From assembly GCF_000374125.1 (NCBI RefSeq), contig NZ_KB893645.1, positions 297,131 to 361,130 of the forward strand: a DNA stretch of 64,000 nucleotides, given 5' to 3'. Source of the stretch: Niabella aurantiaca DSM 17617. Lineage in GTDB: Bacteria; Bacteroidota; Bacteroidia; Chitinophagales; Chitinophagaceae. This document shows positions 25,405-34,340 of the stretch, in pieces. The notes beneath the pieces were generated by a model. It was given only the letters and a program-made list of their open reading frames with translations, did not search any database and had not been told where the DNA came from. The stretch's first letter is position 1, and each line of letters begins with the position of its first letter. The translations under genes were made by a program, and so were the position numbers.

Positions 25405-26714
25405 AGCGCTTTCTTATAGAAGAGACTGAACAGGAGATAACAAATGAGCAGCAGCCCCAGGTACACCAACCCGAGTTTAAAATTGTAAATGATCACGGCA
25501 ATGAAAGAGACGCCGGCCAGGATCAGTGCGATAAAGGGGAACAAAGGATAAAACGGTACTTTGAAGGGGCGTTCCAGCGAAGGCTCTTTCCGGCGGAGCC
25601 GGATCACCGCGATCATGGAAATAATGTACAGCGTAAGCGCGCCAAAGACGGAGAGGATGATGATCTCGCCGGTTTTGCCGGTAAGCAGTGCAATGATGCC
25701 CACCACCATATTGGCTACCAGGGCATTGGCCGGGGTCTGAAACCGGCGGTTCACTTTACCCAGCCATTGCGGGGCAAAACGGGCCCTGCCAAACTCAAAT
25801 GAAGAACGGCCTGCCGCCAGGATGATGCCGTGAAAAGAAGCCACCAGCCCGAATAGTCCAACGGTGATCAGCATATGGTAAAGGAACGCATTGTTGGTAA
25901 CAATATGCGACAGTGCCAGCGGAAGCGGAGAGTCGGAAGTGCTGCCCTCCTTCGTGTACACCACGGCTTCCCAGCCGGCAACACCCACGGAGCTGATAAA
26001 GGTAAAAGCGCACAGCACAACGAGCGTGAGGATGGCCGAACCAAATCCTTTTAAAATGGTCCTTTGCGGGTTTTTGGTTTCTTCGGCCACATTGGCGATG
26101 CCCTCGATGCCCAGGAAAAACCAGATGGCAAAAGGAATGCTGGGGAAGATGCCGGCCCATCCTGCGGGCAGCGCATTTCTTTTGAGATGGTCCGCGTCAA
26201 AATGCGGCAGCGTAATGCCGGCAAACAGCAGCAGCTCGGCCACGGCCATAATGGTGATCACCAGCTCAAAAGTGGCGGCCGCTTTTACACCGGAAATGTT
26301 CAGCGCCGTAAAAATAATGTACACGGCAATGGCAATGGACAGCACCGGAAGCTGGGGAAAGAACAGATTAAAATAAGCACCGATGGCAAAGGCGATCGCG
26401 GGTGGCGCAAAGATGAATTCAATATTTTGTGCCATGCCGGCAAAAAAGGCGAGGTCCTTTCCCAGGGTACGGTCGGCATAGTCAAAAGCTCCGCCGGCTT
26501 TGGGAATGGCACAGGCAAGCTCGGTGTAGCTGAACGTAAAGGCAACATACATGAACGCGATGAACAGGGTGGCGATCCCCATGCCCAGGGTGCCGCCTTT
26601 TTCAAGACCCAGGTTCCATCCGAAATACATTCCCGAAATAACATAACCCACTCCGAGCCCCCACAGCATCGTGGAGTTGAGCGTTCTTTTTAACCCGTGC
26701 GCCTGATTGGTCAT
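25401..26714 (-). CDS. APC-superfamily amine permease, ethanolamine-permease type
   Basis: 437 residues with about twelve hydrophobic helices. The first helix reads MLWGLGVGYVISGMYFGWNLG, which I recognise as the conserved start of the ethanolamine permease group (WGLGVGxVISGxxFGW, then a Gly-rich turn). ETKNPQRTILKGF is the usual cytoplasmic APC loop. It is the first gene of the minus-strand cluster and overlaps the ligase gene by 4 bases (ATGA), so import and gamma-glutamylation are tightly coupled. The upstream region 26715-26924 holds TATCTTTA on the minus strand, a weak -7 box. Substrate preference between ethanolamine and related amines cannot be settled from sequence. Confidence 0.85.
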   Translation of the reverse strand: MTNQAHGLKRTLNSTMLWGLGVGYVISGMYFGWNLGLEKGGTLGMGIATLFIAFMYVAFTFSYTELACAIPKAGGAFDYADRTLGKDLAFFAGMAQNIEFIFAPPAIAFAIGAYFNLFFPQLPVLSIAIAVYIIFTALNISGVKAAATFELVITIMAVAELLLFAGITLPHFDADHLKRNALPAGWAGIFPSIPFAIWFFLGIEGIANVAEETKNPQRTILKGFGSAILTLVVLCAFTFISSVGVAGWEAVVYTKEGSTSDSPLPLALSHIVTNNAFLYHMLITVGLFGLVASFHGIILAAGRSSFEFGRARFAPQWLGKVNRRFQTPANALVANMVVGIIALLTGKTGEIIILSVFGALTLYIISMIAVIRLRRKEPSLERPFKVPFYPLFPFIALILAGVSFIAVIIYNFKLGLVYLGLLLICYLLFSLFYKKAL

Positions 26715-26924
26715 ATGCTTGCAGAATAGGTGATAAATTGATCGTTAGTTCATAAAGATATTGATAATATGAGTTGTTCGATTTCCGGGAATAACTTTTT
26801 TTTGTCCGGGCAGACACCGGTAAAGGCGTAGAAGTTTCCGGGCATACGAGCACGAAAAGAATTTGCAGATGCAGTGAATTTGATATACCTTGGCTTGCTT
26901 TGATTATTAAGCTTTAAAGAAAGA

Positions 26925-27752
26925 ATGCAGATGGGATCGGGAGGAAAATATACAGAAGTCGTCTTTTTACATACTACGGAAGCCATCTCAGAATTGCTGA
27001 TCGCAGGGCTTGCCGACAGGGCAGACGGTTTTGAAGAGGGCGATCATCTTTTAAAAGCGTTCTTTAGCAATACGGGCATCACCACAGCAGAACTGGACGC
27101 CATTACCGTTCCCTTGAATGTCGGGTATAAAATGGAGGAGCTGGAACCGCAGAACTGGAATGCCTTATGGGAATCCAATTTTGATCCGGTGGTTGTTGAT
27201 GGTTTTGTGGCGGTGCGGGCATCGTTCCACCAGCCATTTGAAAATGTGGAGCAGGAAATTGTGATCAATCCTAAAATGAGCTTTGGTACCGGGCATCATG
27301 CTACCACCTGGCTGATGATGCAGCAGATGCGGGATATCTCTTTTGCCGGCAAACGCGTTTTTGATTTTGGCACCGGCACCGGCATCCTGGCGATACTGGC
27401 CTGTAAACAGGGAGCTGCCGCAGTTCTCGCCACAGATATCGATGAATGGAGCATTGAGAACGCCCGGGAGAATTTTGAGATCAACCATTGCCCCGGCATC
27501 CGTTTGCAACAATCGGGAAGCGCCGGGCAGGAGGAAATTTTTGATGTGATCCTGGCCAACATCAACAGGAATGTACTGATGGAAACCCTGCCGCAGCTGA
27601 AGGCGCAGCTGGCACCCGGCGGCGTGCTGCTCCTGAGCGGATTATTGCTGGCCGATGAAGCCGGTATTGTGAACAGGGCGGTGGAATGTGCGCTGATCCC
27701 TGATGGCAGGTTCTTGAAAGATAATTGGTTATGCCTGCGGTTTCTTGTGTAA
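26925..27752 (+). CDS. prmA: Ribosomal protein L11 methyltransferase PrmA
   Basis: 275 residues, typical of Bacteroidota PrmA. It methylates lysines and the N-terminus of ribosomal protein L11 using S-adenosylmethionine. The N-terminal substrate-recognition region is followed by KMSFGTGHHATTWLMMQQM, the SAM loop DFGTGTGILAILACKQGA and DVILANINRNVLME. All three are classic PrmA motifs (GTG-H, motif I, and the NPPY-like LANI). The ATG at 26925 is preceded by AAAGAAAGA; a second ATG two codons later is possible. plsY follows 84 bases downstream on the same strand. Confidence 0.94.
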   Translation: MQMGSGGKYTEVVFLHTTEAISELLIAGLADRADGFEEGDHLLKAFFSNTGITTAELDAITVPLNVGYKMEELEPQNWNALWESNFDPVVVDGFVAVRASFHQPFENVEQEIVINPKMSFGTGHHATTWLMMQQMRDISFAGKRVFDFGTGTGILAILACKQGAAAVLATDIDEWSIENARENFEINHCPGIRLQQSGSAGQEEIFDVILANINRNVLMETLPQLKAQLAPGGVLLLSGLLLADEAGIVNRAVECALIPDGRFLKDNWLCLRFLV

Positions 27753-27836
27753 AAGCGCGCCTGCTGCGTTAAGGATTTATTAAATGACGGTTGGTTTTTT
27801 ATTGCTATTTTTGTACTTCATTTAGTTGGGATATAC

Positions 27837-28484
27837 ATGAATTATGTACTACTCTTTTTACTGGCATATTGTCTAGGCAGCATTCCTACCGCTGTATGGG
27901 TAAGCAAAGGTTTTTTTGGAATTGATATACGGGATTATGGCAGCGGCAACGCCGGTGCCACCAACACTTTCAGGGTATTGGGCCCCAGATGGGGATCGTT
28001 TGTGATGATCTGCGACTCACTGAAAGGATTTCTTGCTGTAAAGCTGGCATTGTTCCTTCCGGAATATGCCAATAATGATATTGCATTTCTAAATATCCAG
28101 CTCATATTCGGGATCGCCGCCGTGCTGGGGCATATATTTCCGGTATGGGCCAATTTCAGGGGGGGCAAGGGCGTTGCTACCCTGTTTGGCCTGGTGATCG
28201 GCATTAGCCCCTGGACGGCGCTGGCCTGCTCGGGTATCTTTATACTGGTATTGTACCTGACACGTTTTGTTTCGCTGAGTTCTATATTGGCCAGCCTCGC
28301 CTTTCCCGTTTTTATACTGATTATCTTTAATGTAGACAATCATTTTTACAGGGTTTTTGCCGTTGCAGTAGCCCTGCTGGTGATCCTGACCCATCAAAAG
28401 AACATCGGCCGTATCCTTAAGGGTGCGGAAAACAAGGTGCCTATTTTTAAGAACAGGGACCGGCGCAAACAGCGCAACCGGTAG
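27837..28484 (+). CDS. plsY: Acyl-phosphate:glycerol-3-phosphate acyltransferase PlsY
   Basis: 215 residues with five or more hydrophobic helices. PlsY uses acyl-phosphate made by PlsX to acylate glycerol-3-phosphate, the first step of phospholipid synthesis, at the inner membrane. The three family motifs are present: YCLGSIPTAVW near the N-terminus, DYGSGNAGATNTFRVLG, and GHIFPVWANFRGGKGVAT, which holds the catalytic and glycerol-phosphate-binding residues. The C-terminal tail is strongly basic. TATTTTTG at 27806-27813 could be a -7 box. Confidence 0.95.
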   Translation: MNYVLLFLLAYCLGSIPTAVWVSKGFFGIDIRDYGSGNAGATNTFRVLGPRWGSFVMICDSLKGFLAVKLALFLPEYANNDIAFLNIQLIFGIAAVLGHIFPVWANFRGGKGVATLFGLVIGISPWTALACSGIFILVLYLTRFVSLSSILASLAFPVFILIIFNVDNHFYRVFAVAVALLVILTHQKNIGRILKGAENKVPIFKNRDRRKQRNR

Positions 28485-28680
28485 CCGGCAGCAGTCGGCC
28501 TTCAGCGTCAGCAGCAATCGGACAGGAAATCAGCGGCCGGGTTGATAACTTAAATCCTAAGGGCATCATCAAACTTCAAAAGCTAAAAATCGAAACCAAA
28601 TTTCAGGACATTGACAGCCAATAGCCAGCAACTAATGATTAATAGCTGATAACTGGTAGCTAACAGCTGATTACTTTTCG
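28485..28680. repeat. Intergenic phrase-repeat region
   Basis: A gap made of drifting words: CGGCAGCAGTCGG, AGCGTCAGCAGCAATCGG, then TAATAGCTGATAACTGG and TAGCTAACAGCTGATTAC (28638-28672). No gene is visible. The GCTGAT family recurs in at least five other gaps of this window. Confidence 0.5.
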
Positions 28681-28725
28681 ACTTTGGTATAAAGATTGTT
28701 TATAAGCAAATTAAAATCCATTACT

Positions 28726-29538
28726 ATGATCAAGAACTTATTCTTTATGCTGGTTGTAGCTGCTGTGGGGGCGGGTTGCTCTACCAATGCCATTACAGGC
28801 CGCAGCCAGATGAAATTATTACCGGAAGCTGAACTGCAGCAGATGGCGGTGTCCGAGTACCAGACCTTTCTTTCATCCAATAAGGTGGTTGCCAGCTCTA
28901 ATAACCGGGATGCGGAAATGGTGAACCGGGTAGGCCAGCGGATCATTAATGCGGTAAATACCTTTTACAAACAAAATAATTTAAGCGGAGACCTGAGCGG
29001 ATATAAATGGGAAACAAGACTGGTACAAAGCAATGAAGCCAATGCCTGGTGCATGCCGGGAGGAAAAATTGTGGTATATACCGGGTTGTTGCCCATCACA
29101 CAGAACGAGGCCGCGCTGGCCAACGTAATGGGGCATGAGGTAAGCCACGCGCTGTTTGGGCATACCAATGAACGGATGAGTCAGACCATTGCCGCTCAAT
29201 ATGGTACCAATATCCTGGATGCTTTTATGGCCAATAAAACATCCAATGGTATGCGGCAGGTATTTGGTACGGCCGTTGGTCTCGGATCCCAGGTAGGCAT
29301 ACTGGCTTTTTCGCGCAAGCAGGAGCTGGAGGCGGACCATTATGGAATGATCTGGGCTGCCATGGCCGGGTATAACCCGGAAGAAGCGATCGGGCTGTGG
29401 CAGCGGATGCAGGCCCAGGCGCAGGGAAGCCGGCCGCCGGAGTTTCTGAGCACGCACCCCGGTCCGGAAAGAAGGATTGAGCAATTGCGGAAATTTATGC
29501 CGGAAGCAATGAAATATTACCGTCCCGTAGGAAAATAA
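28726..29538 (+). CDS. M48-family zinc metallopeptidase, lipoprotein
   Basis: 270 residues from MIKNLFFML; an upstream in-frame ATG at 28696 is rejected because the later start gives a clean signal peptide. The lipobox VGAGC places Cys17 or so as the lipid-modified residue. The zinc site is MGHEVSHALFGH (HExxH at about 137), with the third ligand in the ELEADHYG motif (glutamate of EAD). This architecture matches LoiP/YcaL-type M48 peptidases of the envelope, which degrade or assemble outer-membrane components. The C-terminal STHPGPERRIEQLRK motif is typical. It ends at a strong terminator. Confidence 0.92.
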   Translation: MIKNLFFMLVVAAVGAGCSTNAITGRSQMKLLPEAELQQMAVSEYQTFLSSNKVVASSNNRDAEMVNRVGQRIINAVNTFYKQNNLSGDLSGYKWETRLVQSNEANAWCMPGGKIVVYTGLLPITQNEAALANVMGHEVSHALFGHTNERMSQTIAAQYGTNILDAFMANKTSNGMRQVFGTAVGLGSQVGILAFSRKQELEADHYGMIWAAMAGYNPEEAIGLWQRMQAQAQGSRPPEFLSTHPGPERRIEQLRKFMPEAMKYYRPVGK

Positions 29539-29560
29539 AGTATATATAATATTAATGTGT

Positions 29561-29594
29561 AAGGCCCTTACCTGGTTGCAGGTAGGGGCTTTTA
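29561..29594 (+). terminator. Intrinsic terminator after the M48 peptidase
   Basis: Twelve-base stem AAGGCCCTTACC / GGTAGGGGCTTT with two G-T pairs and an eight-base loop, running into T-rich DNA. Confidence 0.82.
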
Positions 29595-29604
29595 TATTAA
29601 AAGC

Positions 29605-29635
29605 TTGTCCCCAATGCTAATTTTTCGTACTTTTG
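29605..29635 (+). promoter_or_regulatory. Promoter of the DUF3052-like gene
   Basis: TTG at 29605-29607, a 20-base spacer, then TACTTTTG at 29628-29635, a perfect TAnnTTTG. The start codon is 76 bases further, leaving an untranslated leader of roughly 70 bases. Confidence 0.75.
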
Positions 29636-29710
29636 CACTTTAATTGATGAAGCTTGTTTGCTAATTGAGTATTTAAGTCAGATTTTTTTAATAAACCCCT
29701 TCAAGTTCTT

Positions 29711-30154
29711 ATGACTCAAACAGTGTTCGAAAAATTGCAGTACGCAGAAGAAAAAAATCTCTTAATTCAAGGACTTCCCTCATCCATCGAAAAACAATTC
29801 AGTAAATTATCATTCGCAAAAAACATGACCCCTTTGTTAAAATCAAGAAAGCTTGATTTTGCACTGGTATTTGCTGTGAATGAAAATCAGCTGAATGGCA
29901 TTTTGAATGAGGTGATGCCTTCATTGAAAGATAATACGAAGTTTTGGGTGGCGCATCCGAAATCTACTTCTAAGATCGTAACCGATTTGAACAGGGATCG
30001 CAGCTGGTGCCGGCTTACCGACCAGGGCTACTCCGGGATGGATAGTGTGGAGCTGGATCATGTGTGGACCGCTACCCGGTTTGAAAAATGTTGTGAAACA
30101 GAGCGCGACAGCAGCGCGCACACAAAAGGGAAAAGAAGGGCCGAGCTGGTTTAA
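29711..30154 (+). CDS. DUF3052-like small protein
   Basis: 147 residues. The middle part LDFALVFAVNENQLNGILNEVMPSL, then DNTKFWVAHPKSTSKIVTDLNRD and DSVELDHVWTATRFEK, follow the pattern of DUF3052: a strand, an acidic helix, a WVAxPK strand and a final Trp-Thr-Ala-x-Arg-Phe. The tail is rich in Lys/Arg and probably disordered. No catalytic residues can be assigned. It has its own promoter and terminator, so it is a single-gene unit, well separated from the peptidase before it. Confidence 0.68.
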   Translation: MTQTVFEKLQYAEEKNLLIQGLPSSIEKQFSKLSFAKNMTPLLKSRKLDFALVFAVNENQLNGILNEVMPSLKDNTKFWVAHPKSTSKIVTDLNRDRSWCRLTDQGYSGMDSVELDHVWTATRFEKCCETERDSSAHTKGKRRAELV

Positions 30155-30182
30155 GATCTGCCTGACGGCAGGGTTGAAACGG

Positions 30183-30216
30183 AGCCCCGTTCTGTACACG
30201 CAGAACGGGGCTTTTT
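30183..30216 (+). terminator. Strong intrinsic terminator
   Basis: Perfect 12-base stem AGCCCCGTTCTG (30183-30194) / CAGAACGGGGCT (30201-30212) with a six-base loop and following T run. The rest of the gap 30217-30493 shows no gene. Confidence 0.92.
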
Positions 30217-30493
30217 GTTGTGCCTGACAGCATACAGCAGGTACGCTGACGGCTATCAGGACTGCGGTTCAAAGCGCACCGTATCTTACCGCCGGATGCG
30301 ATTCCTTTTCGACGTATATAAAACATGGTATTCCGGCGCTGCTCCGCCGGCAGAGGAACCGGAAGGAGCCGAGACCTCCGGGACCGGTATATTTTAAAAT
30401 ACTAAAGGGCAGCCTGTGAAGGGGCGGTAATTCTTTACAAGCCCATTCGTTGCGTGGATACCGGGCATTGTAAAGCGGTTGGTGGTTTACCGG

Positions 30494-30997
30494 TTAATCA
30501 GGAGTGGCCAGCACCAATGTCCAATAGGCTCCGGAGCGGGCGGCACCGATCTCGGTCGCGCTGCGGCTCATTATGTTCCGGCAATGTGCCGGACTCTGGA
30601 GCCAGGTTTGCACTACTTCCCGGATGCTTTGCGGCCCCATGGCAATGTTTTCAGCCACATAACGCCAGCGGTAACCGGAGGCCGATACTCTCTTTTCGGG
30701 CGAAGCCCCGTTGCGCCCGGTATGCGAAAGCCGGCCCGTCCGCAACATATAGCTGCTGTGGGCGGCCGCAGTGTTTTCCAGCTTATCGTTCCAGCTCAGT
30801 GCCGGTACGGCTGCATACTTCCTTCCGCCACAATTGCACCCTTTTGCCCTTACTGCATTGATCTGTTTCAGAAATTCCCGGCTGCTGAAAGCGCCATCAC
30901 CGGTACGCTGCGCTGTTTGGGAAGCGGAGCAGGCCACCAGGAAGCAGATAAGCGCGGCGGGAAGGAAACGGAATGTGTGAAGAAAGATACGGATCAT
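30494..30997 (-). CDS. CAP-domain (SCP/PR-1-like) lipoprotein
   Basis: 167 residues from MIRIFLHTF; the longer frame to 31060 is rejected because this start gives a signal peptide with the lipobox FLVAC. The mature part is a single CAP domain: LKQINAVRAKG, ALSWNDKLENTAAAHSSYM, RLSHTGRNG, VAENIAMG, VVQTWLQSPAHCRNIMSR and a final strand YWTLVLATP. The putative metal or active-site His and Glu of the CAP cavity (SHTG, AENIA, SPAH) are all present. Bacterial CAP proteins are extracellular; functions range from lipid binding to proteolysis, and none is proven here. Confidence 0.88.
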   Translation of the reverse strand: MIRIFLHTFRFLPAALICFLVACSASQTAQRTGDGAFSSREFLKQINAVRAKGCNCGGRKYAAVPALSWNDKLENTAAAHSSYMLRTGRLSHTGRNGASPEKRVSASGYRWRYVAENIAMGPQSIREVVQTWLQSPAHCRNIMSRSATEIGAARSGAYWTLVLATPD

Positions 30998-31541
30998 AAA
31001 GCCCTGTTTTATTTTGATGTGCAGCTGGCAAGGATCGTATTGGCCGGAGCGCATTATCAATGGATAAGATATAGTTACCGGTCAAACTTTATGCCACAGA
31101 ATACAATTTCGAATGTGAAAATGTGGAAATGTGCGAATGTGGAATGAGCGCCTGGTGCCTGGAGAAAGCGATCTGACTGGAACGTCATAGTGGGCCGGTA
31201 TTAAAATGTATATCATCCCAAATGGTTGCGGAGATACAATTTACGGTCTGCGCCTCGTTCAGTATCCGCACCATCGCCGTCAACTTGTGGTCCGAGTCCG
31301 CCCGATGACCCGGCCGGACAGGCTTGCTGTGCTCTGTTCCTTGTGCTCCTTCTGTACCGCGAACGGAAGTTTGCAGTTGCCGGCCAGCCTCGTTTATTTC
31401 ATCATGAAACGGATGGTTCCGGGAATCCAATAGGGGCCTGCTATCAAAAGAGCAGACCTTTTTAGTCCAAAGGCTTATGGCCATACGATTGCGATCGGGA
31501 CGGCATGACAAAGTAAAAACTTCTGATACGGCCCCAATGCG
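30998..31541. other. Gap without a convincing gene
   Basis: The left part carries the phrase GAATGTGAAAATGTGG and GAATGTGGAATGAG (31110-31147), inverse of the TTTCCACATTTTCA words elsewhere. The rest has several short open frames on both strands (for example 31185-31511 minus) with no start context, motif or biased composition. It may be decayed coding DNA, but nothing can be named. Confidence 0.4.
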
Positions 31542-33419
31542 CTATTGGTTGCCGCTGTTTTGCCGGTGCTGGCTCCTGTAGATGAGCCGGTTTCCTTTGG
31601 CAAGGAGTTTTAACGTCTGCCTTTTTAATGAAATATGGATCTGTTTATGCTCCGTGGCATTCTGAACGTTTTTGTAGGCGGTCATAATGTTCTTATAGTT
31701 GATGGTTCCTACCACTTCCTGTTTGTTATCCACTACCGGAAGCAGGTCCATATCAAACTGAAGCATGATCTCCACGGCAGTTTTCAGCGGATCATTGGTA
31801 CGCACCCATGCAGATTTCCGTTTGATGAGGGAGCCGATATATTTTTCCTGGTCGTGGTGCTCGCTGCGCAGGCTGGAGGAGCTCACCACCCCCTTCAGGG
31901 TATTGTCCGTTCCCGTAACAATAAAGTAGTTGGCATGGTCGTCCTGATGCTGATCGAGCCATTTTTTAACATCCGCGATCGGGTTTTCGTCGCTGATCAG
32001 CAAGGCTTCGTTGCTCATGACTTCTTTTACCTGGTAGTGTTCCAGTACATCGGGGGTATAGGTAACAGGCGTTTTTACACCACGGCGCGCGATCTTTTCG
32101 GTCATGATGGTATGCTCCATCAGGTAAAGCGAAATGAAATAAGCAATGGAACAGGCCGCCAGCAGCGCCAGTAACGCATTCACCTGCCCGGTGGTTTCCA
32201 ACGCAAAGAGGATCGAAGTCAGCAGCGCCCGGGAGGCGCCCGCAAACATGGCCGACATGCCGATGAGTGCAGAAAGGGAAACGGAGATGTCGAGCTGGGG
32301 AAAGAAATGTTGTAAAGCAAGGCCGGTAAGGGCCCCTGCGGCTCCGCCGATCGTGAGCAGCGGTGCAAGGGTACCGCCGGATGTTCCGCTCGATAAGGCA
32401 ATGGCCCAGGAAAGGAATTTGAACAGGAAAAGCAGGCCGATCACCTTCAGCGATAAGCTTCCGGAAAGCACATCGGTAATATTGTTATAACCTACTCCTA
32501 ACGTATTGGGGTGAAAGTAACCGATAATGCCTACAGCCAGACCACCGATCGCCGGCCACCACATCCAGTGGATGGGAAGGTGCTCAAAAAGCTCTTCCAG
32601 CCAGTAAACGATCTTTGTAACGGCTACCGAAAGCAGGCCGATCAGTATCCCTTCAACGCTATAGAGGAACAATGCCGTGTTTGAGGGGGTGCCGATCACA
32701 TGATCTATTGCAAAGACGGGCGCGCTGCTGAATAAAAAATGATGACCCGCAGCACCGGTGATGCAGGCAAGGGCAACCGGGAAAATGGCAGCGGCTGAAA
32801 ATTCGAACAGCAGCAGCTCGATGGCCAGGAAGATGGCTGCGATGGGGCATCCGAATATGGCAGACATGCCCGCCGTGGCGCCGGCTGCCAGCAGCACTTT
32901 CCGCTCCTGGTGGGAGATCTTCAGCAGCTGTCCGAGTGTGGATCCCAGCGCTCCGCCGGTAGCAATGATGGGGCCCTCTGCTCCAAATGGCCCCCCCGTG
33001 CCGATGGCGATGGCGGAGGACAGGGGCTTCAGGTAGGTGATGGTGGGTTTTATTTTGCTGTTGTTGGTAAGGATCTGCTCCATTGCTTCGGGAATGCCGT
33101 GGCCTCTGATGGCCCGGGAGCCATACAGCGCCATAAGCCCCACAATAAGCCCACCGATCACCGGCACAATGATGACAAGAGGACCCAGATGATGCTCCTG
33201 GGGTGTAGCGTGCGCCAGCGAAAAACTGCCAAAAAAGGAGATGTTGGTCACCAGGTTGATCAGGCTGATCAACAGTTTGGCAACCACGCTGATGAGCATG
33301 CCGATACCCACTGCCAGCAGGGAAATAAATACCAGCCGGTTTTTTCTTGTTGACGGCCGGTGCTCCATGTGTTCAGATGCCAGTGTAGATTGCAGGGAGG
33401 TCGAAATTGGAATGCTCAT
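31542..33419 (-). CDS. ClC-family chloride channel/transporter with C-terminal CBS domains
   Basis: 625 residues. The membrane part (residues about 30-440) has the chloride-binding motifs of ClC proteins: GHGIPEAME (as GSGIP), GPFGAEGPIIATGG (as GREGP, with the gating glutamate present), and GTSGGTLAPLLTIGG (as GxFxP). Residues about 455-590 hold two CBS domains (VKEVMSNEALLISDENPI and RTNDPLKTAVEIMLQFDMDLLPV), which usually sense adenine nucleotides. A perfect palindrome, matching an FNR-type operator, lies 27 bases before its start codon. That suggests control by the FNR-like regulator encoded divergently. Confidence 0.92.
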   Translation of the reverse strand: MSIPISTSLQSTLASEHMEHRPSTRKNRLVFISLLAVGIGMLISVVAKLLISLINLVTNISFFGSFSLAHATPQEHHLGPLVIIVPVIGGLIVGLMALYGSRAIRGHGIPEAMEQILTNNSKIKPTITYLKPLSSAIAIGTGGPFGAEGPIIATGGALGSTLGQLLKISHQERKVLLAAGATAGMSAIFGCPIAAIFLAIELLLFEFSAAAIFPVALACITGAAGHHFLFSSAPVFAIDHVIGTPSNTALFLYSVEGILIGLLSVAVTKIVYWLEELFEHLPIHWMWWPAIGGLAVGIIGYFHPNTLGVGYNNITDVLSGSLSLKVIGLLFLFKFLSWAIALSSGTSGGTLAPLLTIGGAAGALTGLALQHFFPQLDISVSLSALIGMSAMFAGASRALLTSILFALETTGQVNALLALLAACSIAYFISLYLMEHTIMTEKIARRGVKTPVTYTPDVLEHYQVKEVMSNEALLISDENPIADVKKWLDQHQDDHANYFIVTGTDNTLKGVVSSSSLRSEHHDQEKYIGSLIKRKSAWVRTNDPLKTAVEIMLQFDMDLLPVVDNKQEVVGTINYKNIMTAYKNVQNATEHKQIHISLKRQTLKLLAKGNRLIYRSQHRQNSGNQ

Positions 33420-33445
33420 ATTGTATCTATATAAAAAGAGGCTGC

Positions 33446-33471
33446 AAAATTATGACATAAATCATAATTTT
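33446..33471. promoter_or_regulatory. FNR-type operator between the ClC gene and the Crp/Fnr-like regulator
   Basis: Perfect 10-base inverted repeat AAAATTATGA / TCATAATTTT with a six-base spacer. The core TGA-N6-TCA is that of FNR/FixK/DNR sites. It lies 27 bases before the ClC start and 118 bases before the regulator start, and closely matches the site at 34341-34366. Confidence 0.7.
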
Positions 33472-33589
33472 AAGCAAAAAAGATCAAAAAATACCGGCAG
33501 TGCGCGGGAATACGGCCGCGGTCCGGGAGAAAGTGTTGTGAGACAACCCGGTATATTCTTGATGGTATTTTTTTATTTTTGAGCACAGA

Positions 33590-34282
33590 ATGAACGAAAA
33601 ACAGCTGCCGCATTCCGGCAATAATATTCTTTACCGCCATTGCATAGCGGAATGGCGAACGGTGATCGACATCAACAGGGAACTGCTTGTTGTAAAAAAA
33701 GGGCAGGCCGTTTTTTCAGAGAATGATACTGTAAAAGGGGTGTTTTTTATCAATGCAGGGAAAATAAAGATCCATCAGCGCTGGGAGAGGGAGAAGGAGC
33801 TGATCATCCGTTTTGCAAAAAGCGGGGATATGCTTGGGTACCGGGGGCTGGGAAAGGAAAAAGTGTACCCCGTATCGGCCACGGCACTGGAGGACACCGT
33901 ACTGATGTACATCGGCATCCGTTTTTTTGAAGCCACCTTGCAGGTAAATCCCCGGCTTACCTATGTGCTGATGGACTTTTATGCAAACGAGCTGGAGGCA
34001 ACGGAAAAACGCGTGCGCAATATGGCGCATATGGAGGTGAAAGGAAGGATCGCCGAAGCCCTCCTGATGCTGAAAGAGAGCTTCGGCATTAACGAGCAGG
34101 GGTTCATTGATATCAGGCTTACCCGGCAGGATATTGCTTCTTATGTAGGAACCACTTACGAAACGATCTCCCGGATGACCAGCGAGCTGGAAGCGGAAAA
34201 GCTGATAAAAACAAGCGGGAAAAATATTGCCCTTCTGAATGAAAGGAAACTGGAGAAGCTGGTCCGGTCAAAAACGGAATAG
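33590..34282 (+). CDS. FNR/DNR-like transcriptional regulator of the Crp/Fnr family
   Basis: 230 residues. N-terminal cyclic-nucleotide-type beta roll (KKGQAVFSENDTVKGVFFINAGKIKIH, quoted as FSENDTVKGVFFINAGKI), a long dimerisation helix near 125-150, and a winged helix with LTRQDIASYVGTTYETISRM. The recognition helix ETISR is the same as in E. coli FNR, in which Glu and Ser/Arg read a TGA-containing half site. The cysteines of the FNR iron-sulfur cluster are absent (only one Cys, near residue 18), so the signal could be heme, NO or other. TATTTTTG at 33574-33581 may be its -7 box, 8 bases before the ATG. Two TGA-N6-TCA operators flank the gene. Confidence 0.87.
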   Translation: MNEKQLPHSGNNILYRHCIAEWRTVIDINRELLVVKKGQAVFSENDTVKGVFFINAGKIKIHQRWEREKELIIRFAKSGDMLGYRGLGKEKVYPVSATALEDTVLMYIGIRFFEATLQVNPRLTYVLMDFYANELEATEKRVRNMAHMEVKGRIAEALLMLKESFGINEQGFIDIRLTRQDIASYVGTTYETISRMTSELEAEKLIKTSGKNIALLNERKLEKLVRSKTE

Positions 34283-34340
34283 CAGCAACACTTTCACGGC
34301 CTCCGGGCACCAGACTGTTTTAATAAAGGAATTGGTTTTT

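Noticed and set aside
31185..31511. Short open frames between the CAP-domain lipoprotein and the ClC gene
   Set aside because: No start context, no motif, overlapping frames of equal quality on both strands.
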